From the NCBI RefSeq assembly GCF_004208415.1, contig NZ_CP035758.1, positions 4,154,001 to 4,218,000 of the forward strand: a DNA stretch of 64,000 bases. The letters run 5' to 3'. The translations under genes and the position numbers were made by a program. Shown piece after piece: positions 58,268 to 64,000 of this stretch. Source of the DNA: Ktedonosporobacter rubrisoli (GTDB lineage: Bacteria > Chloroflexota > Ktedonobacteria > Ktedonobacterales > Ktedonobacteraceae). How positions within the stretch are numbered: position 1 is the first letter of the stretch; each line of letters starts with the position of its first letter. The notes beneath the pieces are model-generated. The model was not told where the DNA came from. It did no database searches and was given only the letters and a program-made list of their open reading frames with translations.

Positions 58268-58960
58268 TCAAGATGAAGGATCATCGCAAAAGAGCTCTTT
58301 TAGCTTTACTAGCTCTGCAAGATCAAAACCACGCTCGTTAACAGTACCAAAATTATCGCCCTGCACAAGCACCTTCATCTCTTTAGCACGAATATTGTAT
58401 TTTCCAGATGATGGAGCCTTGATATGTTGAGAAGATGGTACAACTTCTGCTGGCCGCTTGAAGCTACGATGGGCCACCCTGCCAGCAGACTCTTGCTTGC
58501 CCATAATTTCGTCAATTACTTGACGAATTCCCATCACAACATGAACAAAAAACTCATCATGATTCGGCCAATTTGCAATAGGTCTTATGTCAGCCGGCAG
58601 TGCCTGTAGCTTACTGAAAGGAGCATATTTCCAATCGCAGCTACGTAAGATCACAGGTATTACCTTTGCAGCACCAACTTCATGCCTCTGAAGCACTATT
58701 CTCATCCTTTTCTCTGCACAATAGTATGAATCTAGAAAGTCTGAGCTCACTAATAAAAGGATGATCTGTGCTGCATTCAATTGATATTCGATCTGTGCTT
58801 CCCACTCACAGCCAGGGCTCAGCATTTGCTCATGCCAACATTCAATTAGCCCTGAACGTTGTAATAGAACAAGATGCTTGCCTAGTTCTTCGCATAGGGA
58901 TTGATCAGCCTGAGAATAACAGTAAAAGAGGCGAATAGCTGGGACTAGCGAATCAACCAT
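58268..58960 (-). CDS. TIR-domain protein with C-terminal VQGDN module
   Basis: 230 aa. Residues 8-152 form a TIR domain: RLFYCYSQAD (first strand), LIECWHEQMLSPGCEWEAQI, IILLLVSSDFLDSYYCAEK and VIPVILRSCDW. Where NADase TIR domains usually have Y-C-x-x-x-E, this one reads YCAEKR, so the glutamate is shifted two residues and activity is uncertain. After a linker, residues 187-209 carry the module shared with the next gene (VQGDNFGTVNE). GGAG lies 6 nt before ATG 58960; the promoter is at 59019-59048. TIR proteins of this type act as signalling or NAD-depleting effectors in immunity. Confidence 0.85.
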   Translation of the reverse strand: MVDSLVPAIRLFYCYSQADQSLCEELGKHLVLLQRSGLIECWHEQMLSPGCEWEAQIEYQLNAAQIILLLVSSDFLDSYYCAEKRMRIVLQRHEVGAAKVIPVILRSCDWKYAPFSKLQALPADIRPIANWPNHDEFFVHVVMGIRQVIDEIMGKQESAGRVAHRSFKRPAEVVPSSQHIKAPSSGKYNIRAKEMKVLVQGDNFGTVNERGFDLAELVKLKELFCDDPSS

Positions 58961-59018
58961 AACTCACTCCAGTTCTTCCAGGTGAAGAATCAGCAAAATC
59001 ACTTATATTCCAGTGGAA

Positions 59019-59048
59019 AGTATAGTTGCCCTCGCATAGGGTTATCAA
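59019..59048 (-). promoter_or_regulatory. Promoter of the TIR cassette
   Basis: Minus strand: TTGATA (59048-59043), 18-bp spacer, TATACT (59024-59019). The start would be near 59012, 52 nt before the TIR gene. Confidence 0.65.
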
Positions 59049-59358
59049 GCGATACACTTATAAATAGGAGAAAACAGCCAGATACTTTTAAATACGATAT
59101 GAGCCTGAATGAAACATTAAGCTTTGTAATAAGTACTTTCAATATAACTTAGTATATTCTCCTTCAGGTCCGTAATACAAGTCCTCACAAATATCTCCCA
59201 AGACTTGCATCTTTTTGGGGCTCAGACACGTGAAAACCATGAAAATATATCATATCTCAACAGCAGAAATATTCAGATATTCATCCCAAATACATGGTTC
59301 AGTAATAAAGAATACTAGCTGGCACCAGTCATCAGCCTCATAGAAAGGGAGCAGATCT
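59049..59358. other. AT-rich divergent intergenic region
   Basis: Separates the TIR promoter from the stress protein gene. I find no convincing vegetative promoter for the latter; an alternative sigma factor is possible. No gene or strong repeat is visible. Confidence 0.55.
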
Positions 59359-60159
59359 ATGACAGCAAATCCACATTCAGCAGCCGTTGGGGTTTTCAAA
59401 GATCGATCAATGGCCGAGCAGGCGGTAAATGCGCTTCTCGACGCAGGCTTTAGCCATGATCAGATCCGCTACGCTACCGCTGGCAGTTCCTCTGGCGGCT
59501 TCTTCAACGACTTGAAGAGCATGTTCAGCACTTCTAGCGTCACGGGAAGCAATCTCGTTAGCGACCTTAGCCATATGGGTCTCAGCAATGAAGAAGCCCG
59601 CTTCTACGCTAATGAGTACGAAAACGGCAATTCCATTGTCGCAGTTAATGCTCCGGGGCATGAGCAGGACGCCATGAACGTTTTGCACAAGCAAGGAGCG
59701 TACAACTATTATCATACTGTAGCAAATGCCGCTCCAACTGGCGGCACTACTCAGGAGCAGCCGGTTAATACACAAACACCAGGAAGATACGCGACCCCCT
59801 CCCGAGAGGATGAACTGGCCCGACAACGACAGGCTGAATATCAAGCAGCCCAGGGAATAACTCCTGGGAGAGAGGTTCGTACAGGCGAAAGCAGGAAAGA
59901 CGCAACTGCCGCCTCAACCCGTGAGACCCAGCTTCAGGATCTACGAGCGCAACTTGAAGCAACTCAGCAGCAACTGCAGGCAGCGCGCACACGCCTCCAG
60001 GCTGCAAAGGAGCACGAAGCCCAGATTCGTAGTGCCCGCGAAAGCGAAGCGGAATTTGAAGCGACGCGCAAACAGCTCCAGGATGCTCAAACGCAACTTC
60101 AATCTACCCTGGCCGAGTTGCGAGAGACAGAAGCACGCCTTGGTTCTTCGACTCGTTAG
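59359..60159 (+). CDS. General stress protein 17M-like domain with coiled-coil tail
   Basis: 266 aa. The N-terminal 110 residues match the GSP17M/YflT-type fold (AAVGVFKDRSMAEQAVNALLDAGFSHDQIRY, MGLSNEEARFYANEYENGNSIVAV), a small soluble domain of unknown role found in stress proteins. A Gln/Thr-rich linker follows, then a heptad-repeat coiled coil (about 195-262, LQDLRAQLEATQQQLQAA, KQLQDAQTQLQS). AAAGGGAGC precedes ATG 59359. Monocistronic with terminator at 60214. Confidence 0.85.
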   Translation: MTANPHSAAVGVFKDRSMAEQAVNALLDAGFSHDQIRYATAGSSSGGFFNDLKSMFSTSSVTGSNLVSDLSHMGLSNEEARFYANEYENGNSIVAVNAPGHEQDAMNVLHKQGAYNYYHTVANAAPTGGTTQEQPVNTQTPGRYATPSREDELARQRQAEYQAAQGITPGREVRTGESRKDATAASTRETQLQDLRAQLEATQQQLQAARTRLQAAKEHEAQIRSARESEAEFEATRKQLQDAQTQLQSTLAELRETEARLGSSTR

Positions 60160-60213
60160 CAGGCGGTCAGTACTGAGCTGATTTTATGACTCCCTACGAT
60201 CCACAGCTCATTT

Positions 60214-60245
60214 GCTTCAGGGATAGGCAGTTTTATCCCTGAAGC
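60214..60245 (+). terminator. Terminator of the stress protein gene
   Basis: GCTTCAGGGATA (60214-60225) and TATCCCTGAAGC (60234-60245) pair perfectly over 12 bp around 8 nt, then TCTTCT. It begins 54 nt after the stop. Nothing notable in 60246-60530. Confidence 0.75.
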
Positions 60246-60531
60246 TCTTCTAGTTAGATACCCCTATTAGAAATGCCCCACACATCCTGCCTGCTGCACG
60301 CTGAAAAGAGCCTCTCGGCCACACAAAAGAGCAAGTAAAGGCGCAACAATATCCTGGCTCTGGATTGCACAAGCAAATTTTCTCAGTATAGTGTGCTAAT
60401 ATTACAAGCACATGAATATCGAGGTGAAGAGCAAGCAAATATTCTTTCATACTTTAGATACCTCAATCGCCATTGAGCAGAGAGGGAAAAAGTTCCTATT
60501 CAGCTTGTATAAAGGCGACTAGTCGAGGTTA

Positions 60532-60559
60532 TTGTGGTACCTTTTTTTTAGTCTATAAT
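60532..60559 (+). promoter_or_regulatory. Promoter of the Vgb-like gene
   Basis: TTGTGG (60532-60537), 16-bp spacer, TATAAT (60554-60559, perfect -10). It implies a leader of about 325 nt before the gene at 60890. Confidence 0.6.
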
Positions 60560-60619
60560 TTTTAACTGATTTCTAATCTAAACTTATTGTCAACGACTCC
60601 GGGCCAAACAGCACAGCAA

Positions 60620-60700
60620 TATTTCTGAGCAGGTCTGCTGCTGTCCAGCCCACATTCTTGGCTGCGTGGGAGGCGAAGCCAAGGAACATCTATTTTCTGC
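60620..60700 (+). promoter_or_regulatory. Possible switching stem-loops in the long leader of the Vgb-like gene
   Basis: CTTGGCT...AGCCAAG forms a 7-bp hairpin (about 60657-60683), and CCCAC (about 60648) can alternatively pair with GTGGG inside it (about 60667). The two are mutually exclusive, as in riboswitches. GCACAG and GGCGAAGCC recall a c-di-GMP-I aptamer, but the conserved core is incomplete, so no class is claimed. Confidence 0.3.
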
Positions 60701-60889
60701 ATACAACACCTGAACAGGGCCTAAATACCTGGTCCTCTTTATCCCAGTTTCCACTCAATTAGTGGATGTGTTGAGTATGCTGAATCTGTGGACACTTTAC
60801 TGATTGTTCATCAAGGAGTACTCCTTGCATCGCGGTCAGAAAGGGTAAACAGTATGATCAAGGCTTAATATTTCTGGAAAGTGTCTTAG

Positions 60890-62050
60890 ATGTTGAAATT
60901 AAACAAAAAGTTCGTATTCAGCGCGGGAGTGGCTCTTCTCCTAATTATAGGAGGGTTCATCTATATGCGAACTAAAATAGCAAACAACGGGTCAGATACG
61001 ATGACACCCACTCCAGTTAATCGCGCACACCCGGTCATAGAACTCCCGGCATCTACTCATCGTGTTCAAGCCACAACGGCTACGCAAGCAGGCACTTCGT
61101 TAAATCCCTGGGGTATCGCCATAGATAGCGAGCATGGCTTTGTATGGGTTGCAGAACCGGGCTGCGAACCCTTGCCCAAGTGCCAGACAGCATTTCCAGG
61201 TATTATAGGTAAATATTCTCTCGCCGATGGCAGCTTCATTGAGGATATGAAAGAGCCCGCCGGTTACTCAAGCCCGCTTTTTGCCGCAGTCGACCCCAAC
61301 GGGCATATCTGGTTTACCCAACCAACCAGCGATGCCATAGGAGAGCTCGACCCCCAACACAAAATCTGGCATCAATGGCCTGTAAGCAAAAACAGCTCTC
61401 CTTATGATTTACTCTTTGACAAACGTGGGAACATCTGGTTCACCGAAATGGGAGGCAATCATATTGGTTTTTTCAATCCTACGACCCACAAACTCGTAGA
61501 AACACCGATCCCCACCACAAATAGCAACCCCTATGGCATTACCATGGACCCTCAAGGAAATATCTGGTTTACTGAAAATAGGGAAGGGGTAAGCCAGATC
61601 GGTAGCTTCACACCCACAGAATCAGGAACAATAAGCATATCAGAGCATCCTGCGGGAGTCAAACAGCCACACCTGATCACTGCCGATAAAGCAGGAAATA
61701 TCTGGTATAGTGCAGCCTTTGCAGGACAAATTGGCGAATTTATTCCATCTTCCAATACTAATACTATCTACACTGTAACAGGCAATATATGTCCAAACCC
61801 CCTTGCATGTTACAATACACATATCTCAGGCATTGCTGCCGATGCCAAAGGCAACATCTGGTTCACTGACTCATTAAGCGCTCGGGTTGGCTATCTGATT
61901 CCAGCATCAGGAGCGATAAAAACAATAACTGTACCAAGGAAAGATGCTCATCCTCACGATGGGCTGGCTGTCGACAAGTATAATACTGTCTGGTTCACCG
62001 AGCAAAACGAATTTGAGCTAGTGATGTGGCCCGACGGCACATTAAAATAA
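60890..62050 (+). CDS. Vgb-like (streptogramin lyase family) seven-bladed beta-propeller, membrane anchored
   Basis: 386 aa. An N-terminal signal anchor (FSAGVALLLIIGGFIYM) is followed by a Thr/Pro-rich stalk and a propeller of seven blades, each marked by a G-x-I-W-F-T-E-like strand: FVWVAE, HIWFTQ, NIWFTE, NIWFTE, NIWYSA, NIWFTD and TVWFTE. The fold is that of virginiamycin B lyase and related quinoprotein-like propellers. The lyase catalytic residues cannot be confirmed by eye; many relatives are surface binding proteins. Start ATG 60890 lacks a strong ribosome site. Terminator at 62070. Confidence 0.85.
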   Translation: MLKLNKKFVFSAGVALLLIIGGFIYMRTKIANNGSDTMTPTPVNRAHPVIELPASTHRVQATTATQAGTSLNPWGIAIDSEHGFVWVAEPGCEPLPKCQTAFPGIIGKYSLADGSFIEDMKEPAGYSSPLFAAVDPNGHIWFTQPTSDAIGELDPQHKIWHQWPVSKNSSPYDLLFDKRGNIWFTEMGGNHIGFFNPTTHKLVETPIPTTNSNPYGITMDPQGNIWFTENREGVSQIGSFTPTESGTISISEHPAGVKQPHLITADKAGNIWYSAAFAGQIGEFIPSSNTNTIYTVTGNICPNPLACYNTHISGIAADAKGNIWFTDSLSARVGYLIPASGAIKTITVPRKDAHPHDGLAVDKYNTVWFTEQNEFELVMWPDGTLK

Positions 62051-62069
62051 ACTCTATTCATACAATGCT

Positions 62070-62095
62070 ATGAGGGGAGCGAATACTCCCCTCAT
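62070..62095 (+). terminator. Terminator of Vgb-like gene
   Basis: ATGAGGGGAG (62070-62079) and CTCCCCTCAT (62086-62095), a perfect 10-bp stem with a 6-nt loop; the T5 run only comes 13 nt later. Confidence 0.65.
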
Positions 62096-62208
62096 GCCTT
62101 CCGCAATTTTTAGGGAAAGCTCTAGATCAAGGCATAAACCCGAGTATCAGCCAAAATGATAAAATAAATTACCACACTTATTTGGACTTCACCCGGAAAG
62201 GCAAACGC

Positions 62209-63276
62209 ATGTCTATTGATCTACGCAGCGACACAGTAACACTTCCCAGCCCAGCCATGCGGGAAGCAATGTATCAGGCAGAATTGGGCGACGACGTTTA
62301 TGGAGAAGATCCCACCATTAATCGCCTCCAGGAGCTAGCGGCTGAACGCACAGGTAAAGAAGCTGCGCTTTTCGTACCCAGCGGCACTATGGGCAATGCG
62401 ATCGCAACCCTGGTACATGCGCAACGCGGCAGGACGGTTATTGCTGGAGACGCCTCACATATTTACAACTACGAAGCTGGCGGCCCATCGACGTTAGGCG
62501 GCTCTCCTCTGCGCCCGGTTCCCAATCTTTCCGATGGTATGCTTGATCTTGACAAGCTGCGTGCCGAGCTGACTGATGAGAGCGATACCCACATAGCACC
62601 CGCCGCGCTGGTTTGTATTGAGAATACGCATAATCGCTGTGGAGGGGCTGTGCTCAACCAGAGCCAGATAGAGACCATTGCTAACCTGGCTCATGCCCAG
62701 GGTGTGGCGGTCCATATAGATGGAGCCCGTATCTTCAATGCCGCCATCGCGCTAGGCGTACCAGTCCATGAACTAGCGCGTCCCGTCGACTCTCTTATGT
62801 TCTGCCTCTCTAAGGGCTTAAGCGCTCCTGTTGGCTCAATGCTGGTTGGTAACAAAGAATTTATTCGTCAGGCTACCCGCGTGCGCAAACTTCTTGGTGG
62901 TGGTATGCGTCAGGCAGGCGTGCTGGCAGCCGCGGGCATTATTGCGCTAGAGCAAATGGTGGAACGCCTGGCAGAAGACCACAAGCACTGTAAGCAATTG
63001 GCCCAGGGCTTAGCAGACTTTCCCCAGATTGAGGTTGATCCTGAACGCGTCGCCACCAATATACTGATCTTTCAGCTCCGCGATTCTCAGCAACAACCGC
63101 TAACACCAGCCAAGACTGCCCGGTTTTTACAGCTAGCAGGCAAGCATGGTGTGCTCATGGGATCTATGGGAGAGAAGGCTATCCGTGCGGTCACGCATTA
63201 TGGTATAGAGGCCGAACACATCACATCGGCCATCACGGGTATCAGGCGAGCTTTGATTGACACCGACATCGAATAA
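62209..63276 (+). CDS. ltaE: Low-specificity threonine aldolase
   Basis: 355-aa PLP enzyme splitting threonine or allo-threonine to glycine and acetaldehyde. Features are DLRSDTVTLPSPAMREAM at the N-terminus, GDDVYGEDPTINRLQ, PSGTMGNAIA, HIDGARIFNAA (PLP aspartate) and the PLP lysine in FCLSKGLSAPVGSMLVG. The start is ATG 62209 (GGAAAGG upstream); a frame from TTG 62182 adds nine residues unlike the family. Monocistronic. Confidence 0.95.
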   Translation: MSIDLRSDTVTLPSPAMREAMYQAELGDDVYGEDPTINRLQELAAERTGKEAALFVPSGTMGNAIATLVHAQRGRTVIAGDASHIYNYEAGGPSTLGGSPLRPVPNLSDGMLDLDKLRAELTDESDTHIAPAALVCIENTHNRCGGAVLNQSQIETIANLAHAQGVAVHIDGARIFNAAIALGVPVHELARPVDSLMFCLSKGLSAPVGSMLVGNKEFIRQATRVRKLLGGGMRQAGVLAAAGIIALEQMVERLAEDHKHCKQLAQGLADFPQIEVDPERVATNILIFQLRDSQQQPLTPAKTARFLQLAGKHGVLMGSMGEKAIRAVTHYGIEAEHITSAITGIRRALIDTDIE

Positions 63277-63418
63277 TTCCAGGCTTACCGTCCTTTTTTC
63301 GAGTCAAAGCCATAGATCGTATGTCTATACCTACTAAATAGGCGTAAGGATAGGATCAGGAGGGCTGCTATCATCTCTGCCTGGACCTTTCCTTCATCGA
63401 TGAAAGGAGCAATGCTAT

Positions 63419-64000
63419 ATGAGCTTGAAGAGCTTTGAGGATGCGGTTACTCTTATTACAGGGGCAGCAAGTGGCATTGGACGAGCTACGGCTCAGGCAT
63501 GCTACGCTCGCGGTTCTCATGTTATCCTGGCAGATCTCAATGAAGCAGGCCTGCAACAGACGCTTCAGCTCTTACAGCAAAGCAATCCTTCATCTGGCAG
63601 GCAGATATTGACCAGCTGCACAGATGTGGCAGACGAAACGCAGGTTCAGCAGCTTATGCAGAAGACCCTGCAGGACTGCGGACATCTCGATCTGGTAGTT
63701 ACCTGTGCAGGCATTGGACGAGGTGGTACGATAGATTCGTTCACAGGTTCCGAAATGCGCAATATACTTGATATTAACTTCATGGGAACCTATCATTGTG
63801 TACGCGCAGCACTGCCAGCCATGCGGCAGCAGAAAAGTGGGCATTTCGTTCTGCTTTCCTCTGTAGCAGGAAAGCTTGGCGCGCCCTTGCTTTCCGCCTA
63901 CTGCGCAACCAAATGGGCAGTTCGCGGCTTCTCTATCGCCCTACGCGCCGAGCTCTACGGCACAGGCATCGGTATTACCACCGTCTATCCCGCCTGGGTC
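63419..64000 (+). CDS. Short-chain dehydrogenase/reductase, 3' end outside window
   Basis: First 194 codons of an SDR starting at ATG 63419, with AAAGGAG 9 nt upstream. Visible are TGAASGIGRA (cofactor), CAGIGRGG in place of NNAG, the catalytic serine in LLSSVAGK, YCATKWAVRGF (Tyr-x-x-x-Lys) and the proline turn YPAWV at the edge. The long-tail SDR group with SxxG-K-LGAPLLSAYCATK often acts on lipids or hydroxysteroids; substrate unknown. It continues beyond 64000. Confidence 0.88.
   Translation, partial: MSLKSFEDAVTLITGAASGIGRATAQACYARGSHVILADLNEAGLQQTLQLLQQSNPSSGRQILTSCTDVADETQVQQLMQKTLQDCGHLDLVVTCAGIGRGGTIDSFTGSEMRNILDINFMGTYHCVRAALPAMRQQKSGHFVLLSSVAGKLGAPLLSAYCATKWAVRGFSIALRAELYGTGIGITTVYPAWV

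Noticed and set aside
60600..60700. c-di-GMP-I riboswitch before the Vgb-like gene
   Set aside because: Only fragments of the consensus match; kept as an unclassified leader only.
1..64000. tRNA genes, rRNA, CRISPR arrays, prophage or IS elements
   Set aside because: I looked for T-loop words, regular spaced repeats, integrase, transposase and phage proteins and found none that hold up.

Overview
The window looks like a chromosomal segment of a soil-type Chloroflexota bacterium, most likely class Ktedonobacteria. This is inference: moderate GC, many two-component and Ser/Thr-kinase-type regulators, kdp genes with a split KdpD, a coproheme-type heme operon, and large proline/serine-rich membrane proteins. 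I see no tRNA, rRNA, CRISPR array, phage module or insertion sequence.

Layout. 1-2.0 kb: a thiamin salvage operon (tenA-thiD, minus strand) behind a clear TPP riboswitch. 2.1-9.7 kb: a plus-strand aromatic-acid cluster. It encodes a three-subunit molybdenum hydroxylase resembling 4-hydroxybenzoyl-CoA reductase (including the extra 4Fe-4S loop of the FAD subunit), a CGNR-type regulator, a PaaK-like CoA ligase and an SDR oxidoreductase, with strong promoter/operator sites. 10-19 kb: the potassium system: membrane kinase half of KdpD (frameshifted), KdpE, a lone receiver, a 27-aa peptide, KdpF, KdpA, KdpB, KdpC and the detached N-terminal half of KdpD. 19.5-23.6 kb: a secreted GH5 glycosidase, an unknown anchored protein and a MarR regulator. 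24-26 kb: a membrane-anchored pseudokinase fused to a Rieske domain. 26.3-31 kb: a small basic peptide, TerC, a sensor kinase/regulator pair and a histidine phosphatase. 31.2-35.3 kb: a 23S rRNA methyltransferase, a GH15 enzyme and a 52-aa membrane peptide. 35.5-41.8 kb: the heme operon hemA-hemC-hemD-hemQ-hemL-hemB. 42-48.5 kb: a zinc-ribbon/BACON-like membrane protein (frameshifted), a small membrane protein, GtrA and a GT39-like glycosyltransferase. 49-54 kb: folD-fchA and a YkoCDE-type ECF transporter. 54.4 kb: endonuclease III. 55.2-59 kb: a three-gene minus-strand cassette (TIR-domain protein, 604-aa helical protein, SPFH-like coiled-coil protein). 59-64 kb: a stress protein, a Vgb-like seven-bladed propeller, threonine aldolase and a partial SDR.

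The best candidate for an undescribed system is the TIR cassette. The TIR protein and the 604-aa partner share a module of about 23 residues centred on V-Q-G-D-N-(F/Y)-G-x-V-N, which suggests that the two proteins dock with each other or with a common scaffold. A second is the pseudokinase-Rieske fusion, which lacks all three catalytic kinase residues. Regulatory DNA is also rich: several response-regulator-like direct repeat arrays with 11-bp phasing (six units before the GH15 gene), a shared promoter element before hemA and the GT39 gene, and three copies of a 12-mer before the CGNR regulator.

Two genes are broken by the same kind of event, one base missing from a homopolymer (A6 at 10757-10762, C5 near 43711-43715). 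This could reflect assembly error rather than gene decay. Starts were moved from the longest frame where ribosome-binding sites decide, for example hemD to GTG 39520 and gtrA to ATG 46479.
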